The notes under the pieces are model-generated. The model saw nothing but the letters and a program-made list of their open reading frames with translations, was not told the origin of the DNA and did no database searches. Position numbers and translations under genes: made by a program. A stretch of 64,000 nucleotides of DNA. Source: Caulobacter sp. RHG1. Its GTDB lineage: Bacteria > Pseudomonadota > Alphaproteobacteria > Caulobacterales > Caulobacteraceae. Shown piece after piece: positions 51,627 through 61,198 of this stretch; position 1 is the stretch's first letter; every line of letters begins with the position of its first letter. The stretch spans positions 1-64,000 of the forward strand of contig NZ_SMZP01000007.1 of assembly GCF_013181195.1 (NCBI RefSeq). Reading direction: 5' to 3'.

Positions 51627-53999
51627 CTATTGATATCTATAGCTGAGCCGCAGGCCGAACGTCCGCGGCGGAGCCAGCCATTCGGCGTTGACCGAATAGT
51701 TCGAGATGATCAGCGGGTACTGCTCATTGGTCAGGTTGCGGCCCCACAGGATCAGACGCCAGCGCTCGTCCAGCGCACCGACGCCGACCTGGGCGTTCAG
51801 CAGGCCCGTCGCGGGGATCGCCTGCGGGAGCGTGGCGCTGGGGCGATAGCTGTCCTTGTGGGAATAGGACGCGCTGGCCAGCAGTCGACCCCACGCCATC
51901 GGCTGGTCCAGATCGGCCGACAGTGAATAGGTGTAGCGCGGCGAGTTGCCCAGCGGGTTGCCAGTCGCCGCCGCCGCGCCCGGGATGACGAACTGATCGT
52001 ACTCGCCGTGCAGATAGGCGAATGTGCCGCTGAAGGTCAGGGCTCGGATGGGACTGTAGGCGATGTCCGCCTCGACGCCCCGCGCGCTGGCCTGGGCGGC
52101 GTTGATGATGTTGCCGACGAAGGTCAGGTTGTTGAAGACGAACTCCTGCTTGTCCTTGTACTTGGTCGAGAAGGCCGCGACGTTGAAGCGCCCTCGCCCC
52201 TCGGCGAAGCGCGACTTCAGGCCAAGCTCGAAGGACGCCGAGCGCTCGGGATTGAAATAGGCCCGAAAGGCGCCGATCACGTCGGCCTCGGTGTTGAAGC
52301 CGCCGGCCGTGAAGCCCGTCGCATAGCTGCCGTAGAGCGTGACGTCGCGCGTCGGACGCCAGGTCGCCACGCCGCGATAGGTGACCTCAGACCAGCTTTG
52401 CGATGCGATCCCGGTGAAGCTGGTGGCCGGCGCGGTCTTGCTGGTCAGCACCTCGCGCGCGTCCTTGTCCTCGTAGGTGTAGCGCACCCCGCCGGTCAGA
52501 TCGAAGCGGTCGGTGACGTGCCAGGTGGCGTCGGCGAACGGCGCGGCGCTGGTGGTGCGGACATCCTGGTCGTAGAAGTTGTCCATCGTGATTGCGCCGG
52601 TGCGCGCGTTGAGGCGGTACTTGCGGAAGCCGCGCTCGGAGTCCTCGTTGAAATAGAAGACGCCGGCGATCAGGCTAAGCGCCTCGCCGTCATAGGTGAG
52701 CCGCCCTTCCTGGCTGAAGGCCGAGTCGCGTTCGCGCTCCTCGCCGATCTCCTGAAAGCCGCTGGCCAGGCTCAGATAGCTGAGGCCCGAGCGCGAGAAG
52801 ATCTCGAAGGTGTCCGAGTAGCGGTAGCCGGTGATCGAGGTCAGCTTGATCGGACCGTCGCCGTAGTCGATCCGCACCGATCCGCCGGCCATGTCGCGTT
52901 CGAAGGTCTGGACGACGCCCAGCTGTGACGTGCGCCGATCGGTGTCGCTGCCGGTCAGCGCCGACAGCGCGCGGCCGCCGTTCTTGTCGCGCCCGTAGTC
53001 GGCCGAGAGCTGCAGCTTGAAGGCGTCATTGGGCTTGAACAGGAACTTGCCCCGGGCGGCCCAGGTATCGGCGTCGTCTTCGTCGCGGCCCGTCAGCAGG
53101 TCCTTGCCGAAGCCGTCGCGCTGCTCGCGATTGACCGAGAGCGACACGGCGGTCTCATCCGAGAGCGGGGTGCTGACATAGCCGGAGAACTCTCGCAGAC
53201 CGTAGTTGCCGACGCCGGCGCGAGCGTTGGCCTCGACGCCCTGCAGCGACGGTTCTCGGGTCTGCACCAGGATGGCGCCGGCGGTGACGTTGCGGCCAAA
53301 CAGCGTGCCTTGCGGGCCCTTCAGGACCGATACCGACTGCACGTCCGACAGCGTGATGTTCGAGGCCGAGAAGCGCGGAATATAGACTTCGTCGATGAAG
53401 ACGCCGACCGGCTTGGTCGCGCCGGCGGCGGAGAAGGTGTTTTCCGCGCCGCGAATGGCGAAGATCGGCTTGCCGTAGCTGAATTGAGCGGCGTTGAAGC
53501 CCGGCGTGAACCGCGACAGGTCGCTGACCTGCTCGATATTGCGCCTTTCCAGGTCGCGCGCGCCAAACGCGGTCAGGGTGATCGGCACGTTCTGGGCGTT
53601 TTCCGAACGCTTCTGCGCCGTCACCACCACCTCGTCCAGCACCGAGGCCGGCTGCTCGGTCCCGCCGTCCGCCGAGATGCGGGTCGGCGTCGCCGCGCGG
53701 CGCAGGATGATGGTCGCGCCATTGTCGCTGGCCACCTCGAGGCCGGTTCCGGTCAGGAGTTTGGCAAGGGCCGAGCGGACGTCCTGCTGGCCGGTGATGG
53801 CCGGCGTGCGACGCCCGCGCAGCTCGGACACTGGCGCAGTGATCTGCACCCCGGCCTGGCGCGCGAACTCGGGAATGGACTTCGCCGCTTCTTCGGACGG
53901 AACGTTGAACTGCCGCGTCTGTGCGGCGACGGCCGTGGCCGCCAGCAGCGCCATGGTCGCGACGGATGCGCCAAGCCAGCGCTTCGAACCCTTAGTCAT
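51627..53999 (-). CDS. TonB-dependent receptor with STN signalling domain
   Basis: A 790-residue FecA-like TBDR. After the signal peptide (MTKGSKRWLGASVATMALLAATAVAA) comes an STN (secretin/TonB short N-terminal) domain, about residues 28-100 (FNVPSEEAAKSIPEFARQAGVQITAP...ALAKLLTGTGLEVASDNGATIILRR). This is the domain that touches a FecR-type anti-sigma. The TonB-box-like VLDEVVVTAQKRSENAQNVPITLTA, the plug (VSVLKGPQGTLFGRNVTAGAILV) and the barrel follow. GGGGG lies upstream of the ATG. It is third in an operon after the ECF sigma and FecR. The ligand is probably related to a tannase substrate (inference). Confidence 0.9.
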   Translation of the reverse strand: MTKGSKRWLGASVATMALLAATAVAAQTRQFNVPSEEAAKSIPEFARQAGVQITAPVSELRGRRTPAITGQQDVRSALAKLLTGTGLEVASDNGATIILRRAATPTRISADGGTEQPASVLDEVVVTAQKRSENAQNVPITLTAFGARDLERRNIEQVSDLSRFTPGFNAAQFSYGKPIFAIRGAENTFSAAGATKPVGVFIDEVYIPRFSASNITLSDVQSVSVLKGPQGTLFGRNVTAGAILVQTREPSLQGVEANARAGVGNYGLREFSGYVSTPLSDETAVSLSVNREQRDGFGKDLLTGRDEDDADTWAARGKFLFKPNDAFKLQLSADYGRDKNGGRALSALTGSDTDRRTSQLGVVQTFERDMAGGSVRIDYGDGPIKLTSITGYRYSDTFEIFSRSGLSYLSLASGFQEIGEERERDSAFSQEGRLTYDGEALSLIAGVFYFNEDSERGFRKYRLNARTGAITMDNFYDQDVRTTSAAPFADATWHVTDRFDLTGGVRYTYEDKDAREVLTSKTAPATSFTGIASQSWSEVTYRGVATWRPTRDVTLYGSYATGFTAGGFNTEADVIGAFRAYFNPERSASFELGLKSRFAEGRGRFNVAAFSTKYKDKQEFVFNNLTFVGNIINAAQASARGVEADIAYSPIRALTFSGTFAYLHGEYDQFVIPGAAAATGNPLGNSPRYTYSLSADLDQPMAWGRLLASASYSHKDSYRPSATLPQAIPATGLLNAQVGVGALDERWRLILWGRNLTNEQYPLIISNYSVNAEWLAPPRTFGLRLSYRYQ

Positions 54000-54104
54000 C
54001 GGTAGCCCCCTGCAGGTCGCGCCCTCCCCTTGAAGAGCGTTCGGGCCTAGACGGGGAGAGGAAGCGGCTTCCTCCGCCTTTTGACCGTGAAATTTCGATG
54101 ACGG

Positions 54105-55091
54105 TCAGCGATAGACCCGCACCTCGCCCTCGGAGACTTGCGCATGGGCCCCTAGCGAGAGGGCGATCGACTGGGCGAAGCCGATCGGATCGGTCGCCTG
54201 GTAGAGGCCAGCGATCTCCTCGCGAGCGAGTTGGGGGTCGTCGACAATGATCCGGGTGTCGCTGTAACGGGAGAAGGCGCCAGCGGCGACGGCCAGGGTT
54301 TCGCCTTCGAAGGCCAGCTGGCCGCCGCGCCAGGCCAGCGCCCTCTGAAGCTCAGGCTCCGAGATCTGAGTCACCGACACGGGATTCCTGGTCGCAGCCG
54401 TGACTGCGCCAGCGGTGCTGACGGCCCGCATGTTGACGGCCAGGCGCTGAACCGGTTTGCTGGCGACATCCTCTCGGCGCACCTCGACAACGCCTTCGCG
54501 GACCAGGACCTGCACCGCCTCACCGGGCAGGCGTCGCACCGTGAAACTGGTTCCGACGGCGACGGCTTCCGTCTCGCCGGCGCGTACGACGAAGGGGCGA
54601 GACTTGTCATGCGCGACGTCGAACAAGGCCTCCCCCTGCAGCAGTCGGAGCTCGCGGCGCTGGTCGCTGAAGCGCACGTGCAGCACGCTGTCGGTGTTGA
54701 GCGTCACGGCCGAGCCGTCGCGCAACGCCAGTTGCCGCACCTCGCCTTTTCGCGTCCGGTAGCGATCGCCACGCCACAGAGGCAGGCCTGCCACGGTCGC
54801 GGCCGCACACGCCGCCACAAGCCCGCCGCCCGCCAGCAGCAGGCGACGACGCGAGGGCTCCCGATCAGAGGTTTCGGCGAAATCCTGCGGTGTGAACGAC
54901 GGGCCCAGGGCGACGGCTCGCTCGGTCTGCAAGGCCGTGGCGCGCATGATCGCAAACGCGCCCGTGCGGCGGATGTCGCCCGCCAGCCAGCCGTCCAGGT
55001 CGAGCTGCTCCGCCGGAGAAAGGCCGCGATCAACCCTCGCCGCCCAGTCGGCGGCTTCCCGGTCAATCTCCTGTGCGGTCTGCCGTGTCAT
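54105..55091 (-). CDS. FecR-family anti-sigma/sigma regulator
   Basis: A 328-residue FecR-type protein. The N-terminal anti-sigma part (REAADWAARVDRGLSPAEQLDLDGWL, then RRTGAFAIMRATALQTERA) lies in the cytoplasm. It is followed by one transmembrane helix (about residues 82-100, LLLAGGGLVAACAAATVAGL) and a periplasmic FecR domain (RTRKGEVRQLALRDGSAVTLNTDSVLHVRF...LLQGEALFDVAHD; AVGTSFTVRR). The ATG at 55091 overlaps the sigma gene by 29 bases. It receives the signal from the STN domain of the TBDR downstream. Confidence 0.92.
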   Translation of the reverse strand: MTRQTAQEIDREAADWAARVDRGLSPAEQLDLDGWLAGDIRRTGAFAIMRATALQTERAVALGPSFTPQDFAETSDREPSRRRLLLAGGGLVAACAAATVAGLPLWRGDRYRTRKGEVRQLALRDGSAVTLNTDSVLHVRFSDQRRELRLLQGEALFDVAHDKSRPFVVRAGETEAVAVGTSFTVRRLPGEAVQVLVREGVVEVRREDVASKPVQRLAVNMRAVSTAGAVTAATRNPVSVTQISEPELQRALAWRGGQLAFEGETLAVAAGAFSRYSDTRIIVDDPQLAREEIAGLYQATDPIGFAQSIALSLGAHAQVSEGEVRVYR

Positions 55092-55659
55092 CCTCAACCC
55101 GTTCGGCCTCGACTCGGCCCTTAGACGCAACAACCCTACGGCTTCCTCCGCGACCCAGGAGGACGGACATCTGAAAAATGGCCCGGCTCACATGTTTTTC
55201 GACCGTGCTCTCGGGCATCCGCAGCCGCTGGGCGATCTCGCGCTGGGGCAATTGCTCCACCCGTCTGAGCCTGAAGATGGTGCGGGTGGGCTCGGGCAAG
55301 GCTGCGATGCCGCGCGCAAGCCGTTGAAGTTCCTGGCGGTCTGAAAGCACGATCTCGGCCGACGGGTCGCTTCCGGCTATGTCGAGAATGTCGGTGTCCG
55401 ACACCGTGATCGCGACGACCTTGCGGCTGCGCAGGTGGCTGGCGACCACCGACTTGGCGACCTGGAACAGATAGGTCCGCGGATCGCGAATGCCGTCGAC
55501 GCTGGCCATGCCGACCAGTTTGGCGAAGGCTTCCTGGATGACGTCGTCGGGCTCCAGATCGCCCAACGGTCGCCGCGACAGCCAGGCGCGCAGCTCGGCC
55601 CGGTGCGGCAGCACATGCCGCCCCAGCCAGATCGCCCGCTCGTCCGAAACCTTGGTCAT
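55063..55659 (-). CDS. ECF sigma factor (FecI-like)
   Basis: A 198-residue extracytoplasmic-function sigma factor. Region 2 is seen in PDDVIQEAFAKLVGMASVDGIRDPRTYLFQVAKSVVASHLR. Region 4 is ALPEPTRTIFRLRRVEQLPQREIAQRLRMPESTVEKHVSRAIFQM. It should direct RNA polymerase to the promoter of this locus when FecR and the STN-TBDR sense ligand. It is the first gene of the five-gene minus-strand operon and is divergent from the DUF2339 gene. Confidence 0.92.
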   Translation of the reverse strand: MTKVSDERAIWLGRHVLPHRAELRAWLSRRPLGDLEPDDVIQEAFAKLVGMASVDGIRDPRTYLFQVAKSVVASHLRSRKVVAITVSDTDILDIAGSDPSAEIVLSDRQELQRLARGIAALPEPTRTIFRLRRVEQLPQREIAQRLRMPESTVEKHVSRAIFQMSVLLGRGGSRRVVASKGRVEAERVEDDTADRTGD

Positions 55660-55792
55660 GAGCGGCTAAAGAGCTTGGCGCACCGTGTCTGGCAAGGGGG
55701 AGGCCTCGCGTCCCTCGACTTAAGGTGTTGTTGAAGGCTTCTTTTTGCTTATGAGCGGGTGAGGCGAAGCACGGCTGGACAGGGCGTACGCG

Positions 55793-58700
55793 ATGGAGTG
55801 GTTGCTTATCCTGGGCCTGGGCGTCTGGGTCTATCGACAGGGCCAGGCCATCCGGAGGCTGGAACGGCGGCTGGGCGCGATGGATCCGCTCGAGCAACCC
55901 ATCCGCGTCCCCGCCGAATCCCCTGCTTCGGCGCCTGCGCGGGAACCCCCTGCGCCGGTCACGGCAGCCGCCTTGTCCGAGCCGCTGGAAGCCGCCCTCG
56001 CGCCCAAACCCGAGCCGGTCTTTACGCCGCCGCCAGAGACGATGCGCCCCGAGCGGGTTCTCACGCGGGCTTCGATCGCGACCTGGCTCTCGGAGAATGG
56101 TCTCGCCTGGATCGGTGGTGGCGGCCTGGCCCTGGGCGGCCTGCTGCTGGTGGGCTACGCAGCCCAGCGCGGGCTCTTTACCCCCGAGTTGCGCATCGCC
56201 CTGGCGGTCATCCTGGGCGGGCTGATGCTGGGCGCCAGCGAGTGGATCCTGCGCCTGAAGCCTTCGATCGCAGGCGGACGTCACCTGCTGGCCGCCGCAG
56301 TCTCGGCCGGTGCAGGCGCCGTCACGCTCTATGGCGCCGTCTGCGCGGCGCAGGGCCTCTATCACATGATCCCCTTCGGCGTAGCTGCGGTGCTGGCCGC
56401 GAGCATTTCGCTGGGTCTGCTGGCGCTGTCGTTGCGACATGGTCAGGCGCTGGCCCTGGTGGCCATCATCGGCGCCTTGCTGACGCCATCGTTCACGGGG
56501 CTGGCAGAGTGGTCGACCCACGCCCTGACCGCTTACGCCATGCTGATCGGGGTGACGGGCTTCTCGATCTTCGCCTTGCGGATGTGGGACAAGGTCGGCG
56601 GCGCCACGATGGTCGGCCTGCTGCTACTGAGCGCAGCGCCGCTGGTCGGTCATCACACGCTCTCGACGGTCCTCATCCAGACGCTGGCGGCGATCGGCCC
56701 GTTCGCCGGCGTGCTGTGGCGGCGACGCTTCCACGCGAGCGATGATGTCGAGCCGGCCGGGCGGGCGTTCCGCGACCTCCCCGGCAGCGCCCTGATCCTG
56801 ACCTGCCTGGCTTCTTTCCTCCCGTGGTTCGCTGGACAGACGGACGGCGGGCAACTGCCGTTCGCGGTCGCCTTGTCGGGACTGCTCGTGGTCCTTGGCG
56901 CGACCATGGCGGCTCGGGAGGTGATCAGACCGCTGGTGTTCGCCGCCCCGGTCGGCGTGGCCATCGCCTGTGAGCTGGTGGTCATGGCGCTGGGCGCGCG
57001 CCTGCCGCCTTTCCCGTCCTGGCAACCCTGGCTTTACACCCTCACCGGCCTGATCCCGGCCGCCGCCCTGTGGGCGGCCCTACGCTTGCCGGCGACTGGC
57101 CGCACCCACGTCCTGGCGATCGGCGGTCTGGGCGTCGCCATTCTGGCCAGCCTGACCTGGCCGATCCTGCACGCGGCGGACCGCCAGTTGGGCTGGGCGC
57201 CGGCCGCGGCGCTGGCGATCGCCCTTTTCGCGTTATCGCCCCTGATAGCGCGCCGCGTCGAGGACGCCGCCGCCGACCGGGGCCTGTCGCTGTGGCTGGC
57301 GGCGGCGGCCGAGCTGGCGTTCCTCGCGATCCATGCAGCGAGCGATCCTCGTTTCGAACCGCTCGCCTTCGCCCTGGCCGCTTTTGCCTTGGCGATCGCC
57401 GCCTGGCGCTTGCCCTGGCTCGGCTTGGCCGCCGCCAGCGTCGTTGGCGGTCTGATCGCCTTCGTCGCCATGCTGCGCCCGGAATTCATCGGGGCGACCC
57501 TGGAAGGCCGTCTGCACCTTCTGTCGATGCTGGCGCTCAGCGCGACCGCCGCCGCCCTGCTGGCCGGCGCAGCGCGGTTGATCTGGAGAGGCGGCGGCGA
57601 GACGGCGCGCCATGAGGCCGAGGCCCAGCGCGCCACCGCCCTGCTGATCGTGCTGCTGGCGGTCTTCGCGGCCGTCCACGTCATCTTTGCCGGCCCGCGC
57701 GGACAAGCCGAGGAAGGACTCCTGCAGGCCTCGCTGCGCACCCTGGTCCTGCTCAGCGCGGGCTTGCTGCTGGTTCTGCGCCAGCGCGCCGACGATGGCC
57801 CGATCACCCGCTACCGCACCGTGGTGATCGTCACCTTGGGCGTCGCCCACGGCCTTCTGCTGCAGGGACTGGTCTGGAACCCCTGGTGGGGCGCCGGTCA
57901 GGCGCCGGCGGGCCCGCCGCTGCTGAACACCCTGATCCTGTCCTATCTCGCGCCAGCTGGATTGGTGACGGCGATCGCCTGCCGGCGCAAACCTGCGGAC
58001 GACCTCTGGAGGCGGGGCTGGATCATTGCCGCGCCGGTCTTCGCCTTCCTTTGGGCCTTGCTTGCTTTACGTCACGTGTTCCATGGCGCGGCGATCTCGG
58101 TTGGCGAGGTCGGGCGCGCGGAAGGCGCGGCCTACGCCATCCTGGCCCTGATCGTCACCCGCGCGCTGCGGTCGCCGCGCCTGGCCCAACTTTCCAGCAC
58201 CGGCTGGCTGGTGCGCGCTGCGCCGGCTTGCGGATGGATCGCTCTGGCCTCGGCCGCTCTGGTGTTCGGCTTCCGCGCCAGCCCCTGGTGGGGGCCCTTC
58301 ACCCAGCCGCTCGCGTCCACGGGCGCGGCGGTCCTGCTGTTTGCGCTGTATGGCGCAGCCGTGGTCGCCATGCTTCATCTTCGCCGCGGCGAGACACTCT
58401 TTGATCGCGTCGCGCTGGCCGCGGCGGTCGGCACGCTGTTTGCGCTGCTGACCCTGCTGATCCGCTATGCCTTCCACGGCGCGGACATGCACACCGCGAC
58501 GCCGGGCGGCGGCCTGGAAACCTGGACCTTCTCGGCGCTTTGGGCGGTGTTCGGGCTGGCGGTCCTCAGTCTGGGCGCGGCGCGCAAGGACATGGTGCTG
58601 CGATGGGCGGGCCTGGCGGCGCTGCTGTTCACGGCGGCCAAGGTGATCCTGTTCGACCTGGCGCGTCTGGAAGGCGTCACGCGGGCTGCCTCGTTCCTGG

Positions 58701-58804
58701 CTGTCGGCGCGCTGTTCATGGGCGGCGCCCTGCTGGCCCGGCGCTTGAACGCCAGGCACAGGCCGCCGTCCGAACCGGAGGACGAAATCAGCGCCGAGCG
58801 ATGA
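55793..58804 (+). CDS. Large polytopic membrane protein (DUF2339 type)
   Basis: A 1003-residue protein with more than 25 hydrophobic segments. An N-terminal span is followed by a coil-like RLERRLGAMD and a Pro-rich linker (residues about 35-85). A glycine-rich helical core begins at WLSENGLAWIGGGGLALGGLLLVGYAAQRG, then LLAAAVSAGAGAVTLYGAV. This layout is that of DUF2339 proteins. No function is known and no catalytic residues are evident. It overlaps the converging DUF2322 gene by 17 bases. Confidence 0.82.
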   Translation: MEWLLILGLGVWVYRQGQAIRRLERRLGAMDPLEQPIRVPAESPASAPAREPPAPVTAAALSEPLEAALAPKPEPVFTPPPETMRPERVLTRASIATWLSENGLAWIGGGGLALGGLLLVGYAAQRGLFTPELRIALAVILGGLMLGASEWILRLKPSIAGGRHLLAAAVSAGAGAVTLYGAVCAAQGLYHMIPFGVAAVLAASISLGLLALSLRHGQALALVAIIGALLTPSFTGLAEWSTHALTAYAMLIGVTGFSIFALRMWDKVGGATMVGLLLLSAAPLVGHHTLSTVLIQTLAAIGPFAGVLWRRRFHASDDVEPAGRAFRDLPGSALILTCLASFLPWFAGQTDGGQLPFAVALSGLLVVLGATMAAREVIRPLVFAAPVGVAIACELVVMALGARLPPFPSWQPWLYTLTGLIPAAALWAALRLPATGRTHVLAIGGLGVAILASLTWPILHAADRQLGWAPAAALAIALFALSPLIARRVEDAAADRGLSLWLAAAAELAFLAIHAASDPRFEPLAFALAAFALAIAAWRLPWLGLAAASVVGGLIAFVAMLRPEFIGATLEGRLHLLSMLALSATAAALLAGAARLIWRGGGETARHEAEAQRATALLIVLLAVFAAVHVIFAGPRGQAEEGLLQASLRTLVLLSAGLLLVLRQRADDGPITRYRTVVIVTLGVAHGLLLQGLVWNPWWGAGQAPAGPPLLNTLILSYLAPAGLVTAIACRRKPADDLWRRGWIIAAPVFAFLWALLALRHVFHGAAISVGEVGRAEGAAYAILALIVTRALRSPRLAQLSSTGWLVRAAPACGWIALASAALVFGFRASPWWGPFTQPLASTGAAVLLFALYGAAVVAMLHLRRGETLFDRVALAAAVGTLFALLTLLIRYAFHGADMHTATPGGGLETWTFSALWAVFGLAVLSLGAARKDMVLRWAGLAALLFTAAKVILFDLARLEGVTRAASFLAVGALFMGGALLARRLNARHRPPSEPEDEISAER

Positions 58805-59120
58805 CGTCGATGCTCAGTGAGGCGCCGCCGGCGGCGATCTCCAGCAGGCGGTCGATATTCGGATGGGCGCCCGGGCGGTTGCGGGCATCGATCGTGTGCT
58901 CGGCGAACACCAGCAGGCCATGTTCGGCCGCCTTGGCGTCCAGAGCGCCGAAATGCTGCTGCAGATACTGATAGACGGCCAGCGAGCCCTGCTTACCCGG
59001 CTGGTTCTCGATGCTGGCGACCACGCCGCCGGCGGCGTCCGCCAGATCGATGCGGTCGACGCCGTCGATGGCCGGCAGCTGCTGGAGGTTGTCCTTGAAC
59101 GTCGCGCTCGGGTGAATCAT
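58788..59120 (-). CDS. DUF2322-family protein
   Basis: A 110-residue soluble protein (MIHPSATFKDNLQQLPAIDGVDRIDL...VVASIENQPGKQGSLAVYQYLQQHFG...LLVFAEHTIDARNRPGAHPNIDRLL). The stretch IENQPGKQGS and AEHT-x-DAR-x-x-PG-x-HPNIDRL match my memory of DUF2322. The ATG at 59120 was chosen because conserved sequence starts there; the frame extends 29 codons upstream. The function is unknown. Confidence 0.72.
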   Translation of the reverse strand: MIHPSATFKDNLQQLPAIDGVDRIDLADAAGGVVASIENQPGKQGSLAVYQYLQQHFGALDAKAAEHGLLVFAEHTIDARNRPGAHPNIDRLLEIAAGGASLSIDVIARR

Positions 59121-59323
59121 CGCCAGCTCTTCTTGAATGCCTGAGGTCGTGGCGCGGGCCTGTAGCACCCTCTGCGAACGCTCGCCATGAAACACGCGTC
59201 CCTTCACGCGGCGCCGGCTTTTGCGCTAATGACGCCGCTCGAGGACGTTTCGGTCCATTTTTCAACAGACGGCGGACTTACCCCGCCACGCGTTTTCAGC
59301 GCCAAAGCTCTTTCAGGACCAGC

Positions 59324-60232
59324 ATGTCGGCTACTCGCACCGCGCTCTACGGCCAGGCCGATCATGATCTGGCGCCCGCCGCGCCGGACGCCGTGCAGCT
59401 ATCGCCGACCCAAGTCGGCTCGACCGATATCGCATCGCTGGCCGACGAGTCCGTGAGCGCCGTAACCGTCCGCGCGCCCGCGGGCGCGGTCGAGCGACGC
59501 TATGTGCTGGCCCAGGCGCTGCGCATCCTGGCTCCGAACGGTCGCCTGACCGCCTTCGCTCCGAAGGACCGAGGCGGCCTGCGCCTGAAGAAGGAGCTGG
59601 AGGCCCTGGGCTGCGAGGTCGGCGAAAGCGCCCGCCGTCACAACCGCATCTGCCTGGTCGTGCGTCCGGTCGAAACCAAAGCCTTCGCCGAGGCCATCGC
59701 CGCCGGCGCGCCGCGCCAGATTTCCGAGAACGGCCTGTGGACCCAGCCGGGTGTGTTCAGCTGGGATCGCCTGGACGCTGGCACCAACGCCCTGCTGCAG
59801 GTGCTGCCCGAATTCTCCGGCGCCGGCGCCGACTTCGGCGCGGGCATTGGCCTGCTGGCGCTGAACGTCCTGGCCGCGCCGAAGGTCACCAAGCTGACCC
59901 TGGTCGAGCTGGACCGCCGCGCTGTCGACGTCGCCAAGCGCAATGTCACCGATCCACGCGCCGCGTTCGTGTGGGGCGACGTGCGCCAGACGGACCTGAA
60001 GGATCTCGACTTCATCGTCAGCAACCCGCCGTTCCACGAGGGCGGCGGCGAGAACAAGACGCTGGGCCAGGCCTTTATCGCCTCGGCGGCGGCGGCCCTG
60101 CGCAAGAGCGGCGTCCTGTGGATGGTCGCCAACCGCCACCTGCCCTACGAGGCGATCCTGGGCGAGAGCTTCAGCAAGGTGCGACTGGTCGCGGAAGGCG
60201 GCGGTTACAAGGTGTTCGAGGCGCGCAAGTAA
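59324..60232 (+). CDS. RsmC-like class I methyltransferase
   Basis: A 302-residue SAM-dependent methyltransferase. The two-domain form (a degenerate N-terminal MTase-like half and a catalytic C-terminal half) is like 16S rRNA m2G1207 methyltransferase RsmC. Catalytic marks are GADFGAGIGLLALNVL (SAM-binding glycine loop), LVELDRRAVDVAKRN and the substrate motif VSNPPFHEG. AGGA lies six bases before the ATG. Its stop overlaps the start of the pseudouridine synthase gene (TAATG), linking two RNA-modification enzymes. Confidence 0.85.
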   Translation: MSATRTALYGQADHDLAPAAPDAVQLSPTQVGSTDIASLADESVSAVTVRAPAGAVERRYVLAQALRILAPNGRLTAFAPKDRGGLRLKKELEALGCEVGESARRHNRICLVVRPVETKAFAEAIAAGAPRQISENGLWTQPGVFSWDRLDAGTNALLQVLPEFSGAGADFGAGIGLLALNVLAAPKVTKLTLVELDRRAVDVAKRNVTDPRAAFVWGDVRQTDLKDLDFIVSNPPFHEGGGENKTLGQAFIASAAAALRKSGVLWMVANRHLPYEAILGESFSKVRLVAEGGGYKVFEARK

Positions 60233-60972
60233 TGAGCAAGGCCATGATGGCCCGCCTGGATCGGCTGCTGGCCAATCTGGGCTATGGCAGCCGCAAGGAT
60301 GTCCAGGCCCTGGTTGCGTCCGGCAAGGTGATGCTGGACGGCAAGGTGCTGAAGGACTCCGGCGCCCGCATCGCCGTCGACGCGACCCTGCCCGAGCGCA
60401 TGACGATCCGGGGCTTGCCGGTCGATCCGCCCGCCCCGCTGGTGCTGATCATGCACAAGCCGCTGGGCGTGGTGTGCTCGCACAAGGAGGACGGCGAGAA
60501 GATCTACGACCTGCTGCCGCGCCGCTGGCGGCTGCGCGATCCGGGCCTGTCGACCGTGGGGCGGCTGGACAAGGACACCAGTGGTCTGATCCTGATCACC
60601 GACGATGGCGACTTTCTGCACCGGGTGATCTCGCCCAAGCGCCATGTGCCGAAGACTTACCTTGCGACGCTGGACCGGCCGCTGGCTGGTACGGAGGCGG
60701 AGGTATTCGCCGCCGGAACCCTGATGCTGGACGGCGAGGAAAAGCCGCTGCTGCCGGCGCAGTTGGACGTGGTGGATGAGAGGACCGCGCGGCTGACCAT
60801 CACCGAGGGCCGCTATCATCAGGTGCGCCGGATGTTCGCCGCCGTGGGCAACCATGTGGTCGGCCTGCACCGCGAGCGTATCGGCGGCCTGATCCTGCCT
60901 GCTGACCTCGAGCCCGGCCAGCACCGCATCCTGTCAGCCGAAGAGGCTGAGGGAGTCTTTGCTGATGTCTGA
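60232..60972 (+). CDS. RsuA/RluB-family pseudouridine synthase
   Basis: A 246-residue enzyme that isomerises uridine to pseudouridine in rRNA. An N-terminal S4 domain (RLDRLLANLGYGSRKDVQALVASGKVMLDGKVL) precedes the catalytic domain with GRLDKDTSGLILITDDGDF (catalytic Asp in GRLDxxTxG), KTYLATL and RYHQVRRMFAAVGNHVVGL. It overlaps the RsmC-like gene upstream and the TusA-like gene downstream by eight bases. Whether it is RsuA, RluB, RluE or RluF cannot be settled from sequence. Confidence 0.9.
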   Translation: MSKAMMARLDRLLANLGYGSRKDVQALVASGKVMLDGKVLKDSGARIAVDATLPERMTIRGLPVDPPAPLVLIMHKPLGVVCSHKEDGEKIYDLLPRRWRLRDPGLSTVGRLDKDTSGLILITDDGDFLHRVISPKRHVPKTYLATLDRPLAGTEAEVFAAGTLMLDGEEKPLLPAQLDVVDERTARLTITEGRYHQVRRMFAAVGNHVVGLHRERIGGLILPADLEPGQHRILSAEEAEGVFADV

Positions 60973-61198
60973 GCAGATCCTCGTCGACGCCCGCGGCCAT
61001 CACTGCCCCGTCCCGACCCTGAAGCTGCGCAAGGCTCACGAGGCCGCGGCGCCGGGCTCGGAACTGGTCCTGCTGGCCACCGATCCGATGGCGCGGATCG
61101 ACGTGCCGCACTTCGCCGGTCAGATCGGCGCCAGCGTGCTGGAGATCGCCGACCAGGACGGCGGCGTGATCAGGTTCCGTATTCTGAAGGCGGCTTGA
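60965..61198 (+). CDS. TusA-like sulfur-carrier protein
   Basis: A 77-residue SirA/TusA-family protein. The CPxP motif is seen in LVDARGHHCPVPTLKLRKA, where the Cys carries persulfide in the family. Its position overlapping the pseudouridine synthase suggests a link to RNA modification such as tRNA thiolation, though the exact role is unknown. Its end overlaps the converging YihY gene by 29 bases. Confidence 0.85.
   Translation: MSEQILVDARGHHCPVPTLKLRKAHEAAAPGSELVLLATDPMARIDVPHFAGQIGASVLEIADQDGGVIRFRILKAA

Noticed and set aside
54058..54074. GAGGAAG-CGG-CTTCCTC hairpin between fecR and the STN-TBDR gene
   Set aside because: The following T-run is on the plus strand, opposite to the transcription of these genes, so it is unlikely to be their terminator. 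It may still be an mRNA structure.
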